Below are positions 1-8,857 of a stretch of DNA of 40,703 bases, in pieces. How positions within the stretch are numbered: position 1 is the first letter of the stretch; every line of letters starts with the position of its first letter. Position numbers and translations under genes: made by a program. Under the pieces are notes generated by a model that searched no databases, was not told the origin of the DNA, and was given only the letters and a program-made list of their open reading frames with translations. Source of the DNA: Comamonas sp. lk (GTDB lineage Bacteria; Pseudomonadota; Gammaproteobacteria; Burkholderiales; Burkholderiaceae_C); contig CAMBFO010000014.1 of assembly GCA_945865675.1 (NCBI GenBank), forward strand, positions 1 through 40,703. The letters are read 5' to 3'.

Positions 1-15
1 CCATGAGGAAATCCC

Positions 16-717
16 ATGCCAGATAAACATCTCTCCACCCAATTTGATGCTGAATTGACTTCGGTGTCATCCCAGGTCATGGAAATGGGCGGACTGGTTG
101 AATCCCAGATTCTTGGCGCCATCAAGGCACTTGCCCACTTCAGTTTGGAATCGGCCGAGGAAGTCGCAGTGGCGGAGGCCCGCGTGAACGCGATGGAAAT
201 CGAGATTGATCGGGATTTGTCTTCGATCATTGCGCGGCGCCAACCTACAGCGCGCGACTTGCGATTGCTGATTGCCATCTCCAAGACCACCGCCAACTTG
301 GAGCGGGTGGGTGATGAGGCCGCCAAAATCGCGCGCATGGTTCGTTCGATCATCGAGGCTGGCGCACCGCGCTCCTTGCCCACACTCGAACTACGTTACG
401 CAGGAGAGTTAGCCTCTGGTTTGCTTAACAAGGCGCTCGATGCATTTGCGCGCTTGGATGTCAATGCCGCGTTAAGTATCTTGAAAGAAGACGATGAGAT
501 TGACCGGGAGTTTGATGGCTTTGTGCGCATACTCATCACCTATATGATGGAAGACCCGCGCACTATTTCAGCCAGTTTGGACCTTTTGTTTTTGGCCAAA
601 GCGATCGAGCGCATTGGTGACCATGCCAAAAACATCGCCGAGTTCATCATTTATGTGGTCAAAGGCGAAGACGTGCGCCACAGCAGCTTGGCCCATGTGG
701 AGCAGGCGATTCAATGA
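16..717 (+). CDS. phoU: PhoU, phosphate signalling regulator
   Basis: A 233-residue all-helical protein with two PhoU repeats. Conserved stretches are LERVGDEAAKIARMV in the first repeat and AIERIGDHAKNIAEFIIY near the C-terminus, the metal-binding E/D-x3-D signatures of PhoU. The length is normal for the family. PhoU links the PstSCAB phosphate transporter to the PhoR kinase and keeps the Pho response off when phosphate is plentiful; it acts in the cytoplasm at the membrane. The ATG at 16 has an AGGAAA ribosome site about 5 nt upstream. Its TGA overlaps the phoB start in an ATGA junction, so the two are very probably translationally coupled. A pst operon is expected to the left but lies outside the window. 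Confidence 0.96.
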   Translation: MPDKHLSTQFDAELTSVSSQVMEMGGLVESQILGAIKALAHFSLESAEEVAVAEARVNAMEIEIDRDLSSIIARRQPTARDLRLLIAISKTTANLERVGDEAAKIARMVRSIIEAGAPRSLPTLELRYAGELASGLLNKALDAFARLDVNAALSILKEDDEIDREFDGFVRILITYMMEDPRTISASLDLLFLAKAIERIGDHAKNIAEFIIYVVKGEDVRHSSLAHVEQAIQ

Positions 718-1445
718 GAAACACGCCTACGGTGCTGCTGGTCGAGGATGAGCCATCGATTGCGGAACTGATCGCGGTGAACCTGCGGCATAACGGTTTT
801 CGCCCGATTTGGGCCATGGACAGTATCAGTGCGCAGCGCGAAATCGACGCGGCACTGCCCGATCTGATTTTGCTGGACTGGATGTTGCCCGGGGAAAGCG
901 GCCTGTCGATAGCCAAGCGCTGGCGCGGCAATGAGCGGACCCGGGCGGTGCCGCTGATTATGCTGACTGCCCGTGGCGACGAGGCAGACCGTGTTGCAGG
1001 CCTGGATGCGGGTGCGGACGATTACATCGCCAAGCCTTTCTCCACCAAAGAATTGCTTGCACGGGTGCGTGCGGTGTTGCGCCGCCGGGCCCCGCAAATG
1101 AAAGATGAAGCTATTTTGATATCGGGCTTGCGCCTTGATTCGGCCACCCACCGGGTATCCTTCAATGACCAGGCGATCAAACTAGGCCCTACAGAATTTA
1201 AGCTTTTGCAATACCTCATGGGGCATGCCGAGCGTGTGCACAGCCGAGGGCAGTTGCTCGATAAGGTCTGGGGTGACCATGTCTACATTGAGGAGCGAAC
1301 GGTGGATGTGCATGTCAAGCGCCTGCGAGAAGCCTTGGGTGAGGCCGCCGCTATGGTGGAGACCGTGCGCGGCGCTGGCTACCGCCTGACAGCCAAACCC
1401 CAGCTTCAAGCGCAGCCTAGCGATTTGGCGGGCCAGGCAAGCTAA
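714..1445 (+). CDS. phoB: PhoB, phosphate regulon response regulator
   Basis: A 243-residue OmpR/PhoB-type regulator. The receiver domain (about 5-125) carries the acidic pair E11/D12, the phosphoacceptor D55 in LLDWMLP, T85 and K107 in the IAKPF motif. A winged-helix DNA-binding domain follows (about 135-232), with LGPTEFKLLQYLM and the recognition-helix region ERTVDVHVKRLREAL. Family role: phosphorylated PhoB activates Pho-box promoters under phosphate limitation. The ATG at 714 overlaps the phoU stop, and phoR follows after 15 nt, so regulator and kinase share one transcript. The next-best homologues are other OmpR-family regulators, but context with phoU and phoR makes PhoB the clear call. 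Confidence 0.96.
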   Translation: MRNTPTVLLVEDEPSIAELIAVNLRHNGFRPIWAMDSISAQREIDAALPDLILLDWMLPGESGLSIAKRWRGNERTRAVPLIMLTARGDEADRVAGLDAGADDYIAKPFSTKELLARVRAVLRRRAPQMKDEAILISGLRLDSATHRVSFNDQAIKLGPTEFKLLQYLMGHAERVHSRGQLLDKVWGDHVYIEERTVDVHVKRLREALGEAAAMVETVRGAGYRLTAKPQLQAQPSDLAGQAS

Positions 1446-1460
1446 GTCCCACCCGCTTAC

Positions 1461-2831
1461 ATGCTATTTCGCCTGCTTAGTTTTGCCTTGTTCCAGGGCG
1501 TGGGCGCATTGCTGGCTGCGATTTTCATGCGCGTTTTTGCGCCAGCCCAAGGCGCTATGGTGGTCGCCACCTTGGTGGGCGCCTTAGTCGCCACCTATTT
1601 TTGGCTCCTGTGGGATTTATCGCGGGGTTTGCGCGTTATGCGTTGGTTGCGCGGCGATGAAACGCGCGAAGTGGCTGTGCAATCGGGCTTGTGGGGCGAG
1701 TTTTCGCATCGCATCCGCCGTTTACTGCGCAATAACGAACGTGCCGTGCAGCAGCGTGATGAGCGCTTGCAGGAATTTCTAGCTGCTATGCAGGCTTCGC
1801 CCAACGGCGTGGTGCTGTTGGATAAGGATTTCCGAATTGAATGGTTTAACGATTCAGCGGGACTGCATTTTGGTTTGGACGCGCGGCGCGATTTGGAGCA
1901 GCATTTTGCGAATTTGGTGCGTGACCCGAGTTTTGCCGCCTATTTTTCTGCCAAAGACTTTGAAAAAGATGTGCTGATGCCGGGCCGCGCTAGCACCGCT
2001 TCCTTGCCGGTGCGCCTGTCGGTGCATGTGCATCCCTATGGGGAAGGGCGCAGTCTGCTGCTGTCGCGTGATGTCACTGCAGTGGAGCAGGCCGAGGCCA
2101 TGCGCCGCGATTTTGTGGCCAATGTGTCGCACGAAATCCGCACCCCGCTGACCGTGCTCGGTGGCTTTGTGGAAACACTGCAAACCCTGTCTCTGAATGC
2201 GACTGAACGCGCACGTTATCTGGATTTAATGGCGCAGCAGGCCGCGCGTATGCAGTCTTTGGTGAGCGATCTGCTGATGCTTTCGCGGTTAGAGGGTAGT
2301 CCGCTGCCTTCAACCCAGGAGTGGGTAGATGTCAGTTTGCTGGTCGATCAATGCCGCCAGGAAGCGGGCGAGTTAGCCCGCGTCTTGTGGGGACAAACCC
2401 ATAGTTTGAGCTTTGAAATTCAGGCGGGTTTGTCTCTGGCCGGTTCCGCTTCGGAGCTACACAGCGCATTTTTTAACCTTATTGGTAATGCGGTGCGCTA
2501 CACCCCCGCTGGAAAGTCCATCCGCGTAATTGCCAGTATCACGCAAGATGGGGGTGCCCAATTTGCAGTCTATGACCAGGGTATGGGCATTGCACAAGAG
2601 CATATTGGGCGCCTGACCGAACGCTTTTACCGGGTCGATCGCAGCCGCTCGCGGGATACGGGTGGTACCGGGCTGGGTTTGGCTATCGTCAAACACGTGG
2701 TGCAGCGCCATGGTGCCGAATTGTTAATTTCCAGCATTCCGGGGGAGGGTTCGCGTTTTCAGATCGTTTTTCCTCCTCACAGGGTGCAATCCCAAGCAGC
2801 GCAGGCGCCCGTCCAAGCATTGGCTGCCTGA
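1461..2831 (+). CDS. phoR: PhoR, phosphate regulon sensor histidine kinase
   Basis: A 456-residue membrane kinase. Two hydrophobic segments (about 7-27 and 33-51) form a short hairpin with almost no periplasmic loop, as in PhoR. A PAS-like segment follows (about 105-205). The HisKA domain has the phospho-accepting H224 in NVSHEIRTPL, and the ATPase domain shows the N-box FFNLIGNAVRYTP, DQGMGI and GGTGLGLAIVKH. Family role: autophosphorylates and controls PhoB in response to PstSCAB-PhoU status. The small extracytoplasmic part fits a kinase that reads the transporter rather than phosphate directly. The start is 15 nt after the phoB stop. Confidence 0.95.
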   Translation: MLFRLLSFALFQGVGALLAAIFMRVFAPAQGAMVVATLVGALVATYFWLLWDLSRGLRVMRWLRGDETREVAVQSGLWGEFSHRIRRLLRNNERAVQQRDERLQEFLAAMQASPNGVVLLDKDFRIEWFNDSAGLHFGLDARRDLEQHFANLVRDPSFAAYFSAKDFEKDVLMPGRASTASLPVRLSVHVHPYGEGRSLLLSRDVTAVEQAEAMRRDFVANVSHEIRTPLTVLGGFVETLQTLSLNATERARYLDLMAQQAARMQSLVSDLLMLSRLEGSPLPSTQEWVDVSLLVDQCRQEAGELARVLWGQTHSLSFEIQAGLSLAGSASELHSAFFNLIGNAVRYTPAGKSIRVIASITQDGGAQFAVYDQGMGIAQEHIGRLTERFYRVDRSRSRDTGGTGLGLAIVKHVVQRHGAELLISSIPGEGSRFQIVFPPHRVQSQAAQAPVQALAA

Positions 2832-2911
2832 TCCGCTCGCTCCATATTTGCCGGCCCCTGGCTTTGGCGTGTCATTTGCGAATAGTGCGCTAGCAGCGCT
2901 GGCCTGCAAGG

Positions 2912-2917
2912 CACAAT
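2912..2917 (+). promoter_or_regulatory. Possible -10 element for zapE
   Basis: CACAAT lies 11 nt before the zapE ATG in the 96-nt phoR-zapE gap, one base from the TACAAT form seen elsewhere in this window. No convincing -35 hexamer stands 16-18 nt upstream, so this is a weak call. If used, the message would have a very short leader. Confidence 0.25.
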
Positions 2918-2927
2918 AGGCGCCGCC

Positions 2928-4025
2928 ATGTCTGTGCTTGCTTTCTACCAAAAAGAGTTGTTAAACCGCGGATTCATCAGCGATCCGGCGCAATTGCGTG
3001 CGGTGCAAGCCTTGGAGGTATGTGCCCAGCAATGGGCTATTTACAAGGAAAAGCGTGGCAACTCTTTCAAAAAACTGATTCACCATCCCCCAATCCCTAG
3101 TGGCGTCTATTTGTATGGTGGTGTTGGGCGCGGCAAAAGTTTTTTGATGGATTGCTTTTTCGAGGCGGTACCACTCAAGCGCAAAGCGCGCTTACATTTT
3201 CATGAGTTCATGCGCGAAGTGCACCGCGAACTCCATGACTTGCAGGGTACCGCCAACCCACTTGACGTGCTGGGCGAACGCATGGCGCATCGTTATAAGC
3301 TGATTTGTTTTGACGAATTTCATGTGGCCGACATCACCGACGCACTCATATTGCATCGCTTGCTCGAAGCTTTGCATACCCATGAAGTGGGCTTTGTCAC
3401 TACCTCGAATTTCAAGCCCGATGATTTATACCCCGGGGGTATGCATCGGGACCGAGTCCTGGGCGCGATTGCATTTTTGAACCAGCACATGCAGGTAATT
3501 AATGTGGACAACGGCACGGACTATCGCCGTTTGGCCATGGGCGCTTTGGATATGTACCATCTTCCTAACGGGCCTGTTGCGGACGCGGCCATGGCCCAGG
3601 CTTTTGCCAGCTTGGCCGAAGCCCAGGACGGCGACCGTGTGTTACGTATCGAGCAGCGCAGCATCTATGCCCGCAAGCGCGCCGGTGGTGTGGTCTGGTT
3701 CGATTTCAAAGAGCTCTGCGGCGGGCCCCGCTCGCAAAATGACTATTTGGAAATTGCCAGCCAGTTCCACACGGTGCTGCTGAGCGATGTGCCCCATATG
3801 CCAGTCAACCGCAACGCCGAGGCAAGGCGTTTTACCTGGTTGGTCGATGTGCTCTATGACCGGCACATCAAGTTGATTGTCTCAGCCCAGGTGCGGCCCG
3901 AGGAACTGTACACCGAGGGTCCGCTGGCGCATGAGTTCCCACGCACGGTGTCTCGCCTCAATGAAATGCAAACCCCGCAGTTTCTGGACCTTGAGCGCCG
4001 CAAAGTGGATACAGGCCTGACGTGA
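2928..4025 (+). CDS. zapE: ZapE (AFG1-like) cell-division ATPase
   Basis: A 365-residue AFG1/ZapE-type P-loop ATPase. Walker A is GGVGRGKS at 64-71 and Walker B is LICFDEFHV with D129/E130. The typical downstream stretch TTSNFKPDDLYPGGMHRDR and a C-terminal arginine-rich region with DVLYDRHIKLIVSAQ are present. Family role: an ATPase that associates with the Z-ring during constriction in gammaproteobacteria; mitochondrial relatives act in protein quality control. It is separated from phoR by 96 nt and is probably an independent transcription unit with the helicase gene that follows 40 nt later. In many relatives zapE follows the 2-oxoglutarate dehydrogenase genes, so this neighbourhood differs. 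Confidence 0.93.
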   Translation: MSVLAFYQKELLNRGFISDPAQLRAVQALEVCAQQWAIYKEKRGNSFKKLIHHPPIPSGVYLYGGVGRGKSFLMDCFFEAVPLKRKARLHFHEFMREVHRELHDLQGTANPLDVLGERMAHRYKLICFDEFHVADITDALILHRLLEALHTHEVGFVTTSNFKPDDLYPGGMHRDRVLGAIAFLNQHMQVINVDNGTDYRRLAMGALDMYHLPNGPVADAAMAQAFASLAEAQDGDRVLRIEQRSIYARKRAGGVVWFDFKELCGGPRSQNDYLEIASQFHTVLLSDVPHMPVNRNAEARRFTWLVDVLYDRHIKLIVSAQVRPEELYTEGPLAHEFPRTVSRLNEMQTPQFLDLERRKVDTGLT

Positions 4026-4065
4026 AGGCCTCGATGCTTGGCTTTGCCCGACGGGTTGGGCGCGC

Positions 4066-6138
4066 GTGACATCCTTGGTTCAGGCCGTCGAGTCGGCGTT
4101 TTGCGCTGACGGTGTCTTGGCCCGCAAACTCGAAGGATTTCGTCTCCGCCCGGGCCAGCAAACCATGGCCCATGCGGTGGCAAAGGTGATGCAAGACGGG
4201 GGTGTACTGGCGGTGGAAGCCGGTACCGGCGTGGGCAAGACCTTGGCCTACCTGGTGCCCGCACTGCTCAGCGGAGAGCGAGTCATTATCTCCACCGCCA
4301 CCAAGACCTTGCAGGAGCAGCTTTTTTTGCGCGATCTGCCCAGGGTAATTCGTGCCTTAGGCTTTCCCGTTCGCATGGCGCTGCTCAAAGGACGCAGTAG
4401 TTACTTGTGTGCGCAGCGCCTGTCCACAGCACACCAGGCGGCCTATGATTTTTCGTCGCAAGATTTGCAATTGCTGGAATCCGCGCGGGCCTGGGCCCAC
4501 AGCACCACAGAGGGTGACATCGCCGAACTAGGCGCGCTGCAAGACCATTCGGTGCTGGCCGGTTTGGTGACTTCCACCCGCGAAAACTGCCTGGGAGCGG
4601 GTTGCCCGCAAATTGCCAATTGCCATACCTTGCAGGCACGCCAGCGTGCCATGCAAGCGGAGCTGGTGGTAGTGAATCACCATTTGTTTTTTGCCGATGC
4701 GGGGGTGCGCGCATCGGGCGTGGCCGAACTGCTGCCCAGTGTACGCACGGTGATACTGGACGAGGCGCATCAACTTAGCGATATCGGAGTGCAATTTTTG
4801 GGGCAGCGTTGGAGCACTGCACAGGCGCGTTCTTTGGCCCAGCTTCTGGCCTCGCAAAACAGCGGGCCTGCGCGCGGCATGGCCGATTGGCTGGGACTGG
4901 CGGCGGACCTGGCGCAAGCGACAAAGGCTTTGTATGCTTTGCCAGCGGCGGTCGGCCAAGAGCCTCGCCGTTCATGGGCGGATGCCAGCCCCGACATGCT
5001 GCCGCCAGCACATTGGGATAAGGCAATCAACAAAATTTTGAGTAGCCTGGACAGGGCTTTACAGACATGCAGTTCACTGGGCCTTGCCTGGCCCGATGTG
5101 GCCACGCTGGCGCAGCGCTGTCAGGCTATGCATGACAGCCTAATCCTTTTTGCACAAACGCGGCCGGCTGATCAACTGCGCTGGCTGGAATATGGTGCTG
5201 AGCTGGGCTTGCACCAAGCGCCGTTGACCATTGCAGCGCATATGCAGGCGCTGCTGCCAAGTAGCGCCGAGCAGGTTCTAGGGCGCGGCAGGTCCTGGAT
5301 TTTTACCTCCGCCACGCTGGGCACCGATGCCCAACTCAGTTGGTTTGTGAACAGCTGCGGTTTAGCGGGGCACACGGTTTTGCAAGTGCCCAGCCCCTTT
5401 GATTACGCCGAGCAAGCTGCGCTGTATGTGCCAGAGGGTGTTCCCGCGGCTTCTGCCCAGGATCACAGCGCCGGGGTTGCCGCACTGGTTGCCAAAGGGG
5501 CCCGCATTTTGGGGGGCCGCACCATGGTGCTCACTACCACGCTGCGCGCTATGCGCGCGATTGCGCAAGCCCTGGCTAATGACCTGGCCGGCACCGGCAT
5601 CCAGGTGCTGGTACAGGGCCAGTATGCCAAGCGCTTATTGATTGAAAACTTTTTGCTCTCGCATGTTGCCAGCACCACTGGGACAGCCCCAGTCGATGGC
5701 TCTGGTGGCGTGCTGGTTGCCACCGCCTCTTTTTGGGAGGGCGTGGATATTGCAGGCGATGCGCTGCAAATGCTGGTGATTGATAAGTTGCCTTTTGCCC
5801 CGCCCGATGACCCCTTGGTGCAGGCCCGCGCTTTGGCAATAGAGCAGGCCGGCGCAAGCCCATTCAAAGCGCTACACCTTCCTCAAGCAGCACTGGCCCT
5901 GAAGCAAGGTGCCGGCCGTTTGATACGCAGCGAAAGCGATCGGGGAGTCTTGGTCGTGTGTGACCCGCGTTTAGTGAAAAAGGGCTATGGCAAGAAGTTA
6001 TTGGCGGGCATACCCGCTATGCGTCGATTGGACAATGAGGGGCAGTGGCTGGACGCGTTAGAAGGCTTGCGCAAGGAGCGACAAGCCGATGCTGGCGATG
6101 GACTTGTGGCCGTGTCAAGCCCGACTAATTCGACTTAA
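4066..6138 (+). CDS. DinG/YoaA-family Fe-S ATP-dependent helicase
   Basis: A 690-residue superfamily 2 helicase of the XPD/DinG type. Walker A is EAGTGVGKT at 51-59. The four-cysteine Fe-S ligand set is C115, C175, C180 and C186. The DEAH box is at 232-235. Late helicase motifs include ATASFWEGVDI and QGAGRLIRSESDRG. Known relatives unwind 5'-to-3' and act in replication-associated DNA repair. Length and Fe-S spacing resemble YoaA as much as DinG, so I give no symbol. The start is a GTG at 4066; no ATG fits, because the upstream ATG at 4034 is in another frame and stops at once. The 3' end overlaps bamD on the other strand by 14 nt. Confidence 0.9.
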   Translation: MTSLVQAVESAFCADGVLARKLEGFRLRPGQQTMAHAVAKVMQDGGVLAVEAGTGVGKTLAYLVPALLSGERVIISTATKTLQEQLFLRDLPRVIRALGFPVRMALLKGRSSYLCAQRLSTAHQAAYDFSSQDLQLLESARAWAHSTTEGDIAELGALQDHSVLAGLVTSTRENCLGAGCPQIANCHTLQARQRAMQAELVVVNHHLFFADAGVRASGVAELLPSVRTVILDEAHQLSDIGVQFLGQRWSTAQARSLAQLLASQNSGPARGMADWLGLAADLAQATKALYALPAAVGQEPRRSWADASPDMLPPAHWDKAINKILSSLDRALQTCSSLGLAWPDVATLAQRCQAMHDSLILFAQTRPADQLRWLEYGAELGLHQAPLTIAAHMQALLPSSAEQVLGRGRSWIFTSATLGTDAQLSWFVNSCGLAGHTVLQVPSPFDYAEQAALYVPEGVPAASAQDHSAGVAALVAKGARILGGRTMVLTTTLRAMRAIAQALANDLAGTGIQVLVQGQYAKRLLIENFLLSHVASTTGTAPVDGSGGVLVATASFWEGVDIAGDALQMLVIDKLPFAPPDDPLVQARALAIEQAGASPFKALHLPQAALALKQGAGRLIRSESDRGVLVVCDPRLVKKGYGKKLLAGIPAMRRLDNEGQWLDALEGLRKERQADAGDGLVAVSSPTNST

Positions 6139-6991
6139 ACCAATTGAAATTAGGGAAACTCCAATCGAGCTTTGTGGGATTGAGTTTATTGAGGTCCAGC
6201 CAACTCTGCGCATCTGCTTTTCCGTTTGGACTGAGAAATTCGCTGCCGGGGTAGGTCGCTTCCAAAACACGTTTTGCGTCCTGGCTTAGCTGCGCCATGC
6301 CCAGCGCCTCGTAAGATTTGTAAATGAGGTATAGCGCTTCTTCTACTGCAGGTACATCGCGGTAATCGGCAACCGCAGTTTGTGCCCGGTTCAAGGCAGC
6401 AACATAGGCGGCGCGTTTAAAGTAATACTTAGCTACATAGACTTCGTTTTTGGCGAGCATCTGCACGATGTAGCGCATGCGCAAAAGTCCATCCGGGGCA
6501 TAGCGCGATTGCGGGAAGCGCGTGCTTAATTCCTTGAAGGATTCAAAAGACTCTTTGGCTGCTTTTTGATCGCGTTCAGCCAAGTCCTGCCCGGTGTAGG
6601 CGCCAAAAATACCCAGGTTTTCATTGAAATTGGACAAACCTTTGAGGTAGAGCGCATAGTCCAGCGCGGAGCTGGCCGGGTGCAGCCGCACAAAACGGTC
6701 CAGTGTCGCAATGGCTTGGGCCTTGTCGCCGGCCTTGAATTGCGCGTAGGCTTTGTCTAACTGGGCTTGCTGGGCTAAGGGCGTTCCTGCGGCCCTGGAT
6801 TCAAGTTTTTCCAGAAAGGGAACTGCTTTGTCCCATTGGCCTGAGTCCATAAGTTCCCGGGCCTCGCTGTACAGCTTGTCCGGGCTTAAGCCCGCTGTTT
6901 TGTCTTCAGGGGTGGTCGAGCAAGCGCCCAAAAAGCCCACTGCCAGAGCCAAAAGCACCGAGTAAACCACCGATAATTTGACGCTCAACAT
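6125..6991 (-). CDS. bamD: BamD, outer-membrane assembly lipoprotein
   Basis: A 288-residue lipoprotein. A basic, hydrophobic signal sequence ends in the lipobox LGAC with lipidated C24, followed by TPR-like helices; YSEARELMDSGQWDKAVPFLEKLE is a clear first repeat. The length is close to known BamD. BamD sits on the inner face of the outer membrane and, with BamA, folds and inserts beta-barrel proteins. I start at the ATG at 6991, which has an AAGAAAG site upstream; the frame is open 15 codons further, but that extension would put charged residues before the signal peptide. The gene is divergent from rluD (start codons overlap as CATG) and convergent with the helicase gene. bamB is also in this window. 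Confidence 0.95.
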   Translation of the reverse strand: MLSVKLSVVYSVLLALAVGFLGACSTTPEDKTAGLSPDKLYSEARELMDSGQWDKAVPFLEKLESRAAGTPLAQQAQLDKAYAQFKAGDKAQAIATLDRFVRLHPASSALDYALYLKGLSNFNENLGIFGAYTGQDLAERDQKAAKESFESFKELSTRFPQSRYAPDGLLRMRYIVQMLAKNEVYVAKYYFKRAAYVAALNRAQTAVADYRDVPAVEEALYLIYKSYEALGMAQLSQDAKRVLEATYPGSEFLSPNGKADAQSWLDLNKLNPTKLDWSFPNFNWFKSN

Positions 6992-8027
6992 GGTAAAAAC
7001 TTTCTTGGAACACACTGATCCCATTATATCTAGCACCCTTGTAGAGGCGGCTGACCAAGATGAGGGTGAAGACTTGTTAGGTGCTGGTGTGGAGCTGCGC
7101 CAACTCCGCGTCGATCTTCACCTGCACGGCCAGCGACTGGACAAAGTGCTGGTGCAGGTGGCCCCGGAGTTTTCTCGCAATTACTTGCAGCAGCTGATAG
7201 ACGCAGGTGGCGTTTGTGTCAACGGCGTGCAGTTGCGCAAGCAGGCGACCAAGCTCAAAGCAGGCGATGCATTGCATTTGGAATTGCGCCCCACAGCGCA
7301 AAGCCAGGCCTTTGCGCCACAGGCCATGGACTTGCAGGTGGTCTACCAGGATGCGCAGGTTTACGTGCTGGACAAGGCGGCGGGACTGGTGGTGCATCCG
7401 GCGCCTGGCAATTGGAGCGGCACTTTACTCAACGGCTTGCTGGCTATGGACCCCGGCTTGGCTGCTGTGCCGCGAGCCGGCATTGTGCATCGGCTGGATA
7501 AAGATACCAGCGGCCTGATGGTGGTGGCGCGGACCCGCCAGGCCATGGATGCCTTGGTCCAGGCGATCGCGGCGCGCAGCATGCACCGCCAGTATCTGGC
7601 CTTGGCCAAAGGCACTTGGCGCGGTACAGCCCAGCAAAGCGTCAAAGCAGCTATAGGCCGCGATCCGCGCAACCGCTTGCGCATGGCGGTCGTCGATCTG
7701 GCCACCACGCCAGGAAAAACCGCGCAAACCGATATCTACTTGCTGGGGCAGGCACCGCAAGGCTGCCTGGTCCAATGCGTGCTGCATACCGGGCGCACCC
7801 ATCAAATCCGGGTGCATATGGCTTCCCTGGGCCACCCTTTGCTGGGAGATAGCGTCTACGGTGGGCCCGCCGTGCCGGGGCTGGCACGGCAAGCGCTCCA
7901 TGCTTTCAGGCTGGCTTTCGAGCACCCCATTACCGGTGTGCCGCTGGCCTTTGAAAGCCCCTTGCCCCCGGATTTGGCCGCGCTGATGTCCCATTGGGGC
8001 CTTCGTTACAATGCGGCTACGAGCTAG
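6990..8027 (+). CDS. rluD: RluD, 23S rRNA pseudouridine synthase
   Basis: An RluA-family pseudouridine synthase: an S4 RNA-binding domain near the N-terminus (RLDKVLVQVAPEFSRNYLQQ), then a catalytic domain with the signature GIVHRLDKDTSGL, whose first Asp (about residue 170 here) is the nucleophile. RluD modifies helix 69 of 23S rRNA (positions 1911, 1915 and 1917 in E. coli). The start is uncertain: the ATG at 6990 overlaps the bamD start codon on the opposite strand, TTG at 7074 has a GAGGGTGAA-like site upstream, and GTG at 7089 would leave the N-terminus closest to E. coli RluD. Everything from about 7095 on is secure. Position next to bamD is usual in proteobacteria. Confidence 0.9.
   Translation: MVKTFLEHTDPIISSTLVEAADQDEGEDLLGAGVELRQLRVDLHLHGQRLDKVLVQVAPEFSRNYLQQLIDAGGVCVNGVQLRKQATKLKAGDALHLELRPTAQSQAFAPQAMDLQVVYQDAQVYVLDKAAGLVVHPAPGNWSGTLLNGLLAMDPGLAAVPRAGIVHRLDKDTSGLMVVARTRQAMDALVQAIAARSMHRQYLALAKGTWRGTAQQSVKAAIGRDPRNRLRMAVVDLATTPGKTAQTDIYLLGQAPQGCLVQCVLHTGRTHQIRVHMASLGHPLLGDSVYGGPAVPGLARQALHAFRLAFEHPITGVPLAFESPLPPDLAALMSHWGLRYNAATS
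7023..7028 (-). promoter_or_regulatory. Candidate bamD -10 element
   Basis: The minus strand reads a perfect TATAAT, placing a start site roughly 25 nt before the bamD ATG at 6991. The -35 region is poor, with no TTGACA-like hexamer at 16-18 nt. The element lies inside the longest version of the rluD reading frame, which bears on where rluD really starts. Confidence 0.45.
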
Positions 8028-8041
8028 GCGCCCCGGCGCCT
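8026..8041 (+). repeat. Inverted repeat just after the rluD stop
   Basis: Two perfect 7-bp arms, AGGCGCC and GGCGCCT, are separated by two bases and begin inside the rluD TAG. No U-run follows, so it is not a classical terminator. In RNA it would form a short GC hairpin at the rluD 3' end, 100 nt before scpB. Confidence 0.6.
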
Positions 8042-8140
8042 GAACCCGCGATGCCTTTTGGAGCAGCCGCTTTGGGGTTCCAGAACACGCTTCTTTTTAC
8101 GCTTTGAGCGCAAGCTCCATCCGCTCCCACTACTTGCATC

Positions 8141-8833
8141 ATGAATTTGGCACACGCTTTGCGAATCCTAGAAGCCGCACTCTTGTGCGGGCAACAAGCC
8201 TTGAGCATGCGCGATATGGTCACCTTGTTTCAGGATGCCTTGGGTGAAGAGGACATCCTGGCGCTTTTGGAACAGCTGCAAACGCAGTGGGAGGCCAAAG
8301 GCATTGAGTTGGTCCAAGTGGCCAGCGGCTGGCGTTTCCAAAGCCGTCCCCAAATGCGTGAATACCTGGAACGCCTGCATCCGGAAAAGCCGCCCCGCTA
8401 TACCCGCGCCACGCTGGAAACGCTGGCCATCATCGCCTACCGCCAACCGGTGACCCGCGGCGATATGGAGGATATACGCGGCGTCACCATCAATTCATTG
8501 TTGCTTAAACAACTCGAAGACCGGGGCTGGGTCGAGGTCATTGGCCACCGCGAGGCGCCAGGACGTCCGGCTTTGTTTGCTACGACCAGGCAATTTTTGG
8601 ATGATCTAGGGCTGTCCAGCTTGGGGGATTTACCGCCCTTGGAAGCGATGGGCCAGGCCAATGTCCAGATGCTGGCCGATGCAGTGTCAGGCGCAAGTCC
8701 GAATGCGGAGCTGCTGCTAGCCGCGCCGGATACTGCAAGCGGCGATGCCGACCCGGCCACTGCGGAGCTGGCATTGAGCGCGGTTCAAGATACGCCACAG
8801 CCGGACTCGGCCGACCCTGCAAGCCCTGTCTGA
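8141..8833 (+). CDS. scpB: ScpB, segregation and condensation protein B
   Basis: A 230-residue protein with two winged-helix domains typical of ScpB. Recognisable stretches are [15 protein letters not shown] at the start, [23 protein letters not shown] in the middle and the second wing ending [17 protein letters not shown] poorly conserved Ala/Asp-rich tail follows from about residue 170. ScpB is a kleisin-associated (kite) subunit that acts with ScpA and SMC in chromosome condensation and segregation. scpA is not adjacent here. It precedes rluB by 24 nt, a pairing seen in many bacteria. Confidence 0.94.
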   Translation: MNLAHALRILEAALLCGQQALSMRDMVTLFQDALGEEDILALLEQLQTQWEAKGIELVQVASGWRFQSRPQMREYLERLHPEKPPRYTRATLETLAIIAYRQPVTRGDMEDIRGVTINSLLLKQLEDRGWVEVIGHREAPGRPALFATTRQFLDDLGLSSLGDLPPLEAMGQANVQMLADAVSGASPNAELLLAAPDTASGDADPATAELALSAVQDTPQPDSADPASPV

Positions 8834-8857
8834 TCATTCCTCAGGAAAGCCCACCAC

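Noticed and set aside
1-6. TGA at 4-6 as the stop of an upstream pstB gene
   Set aside because: Two codons are too little to identify a gene; pstB is only expected from usual operon order.
1110-1140. Sequence in phoB resembling a GCTAT...TTGCGC dispersed repeat I associate with some Comamonadaceae
   Set aside because: It lies in frame in the linker between PhoB domains, and I cannot establish a repeat from one imperfect copy.
8042-8140. Possible tRNA-like T-arm or small RNA in the rluD-scpB gap
   Set aside because: No cloverleaf can be drawn and no terminator with a U-tract ends the stretch.
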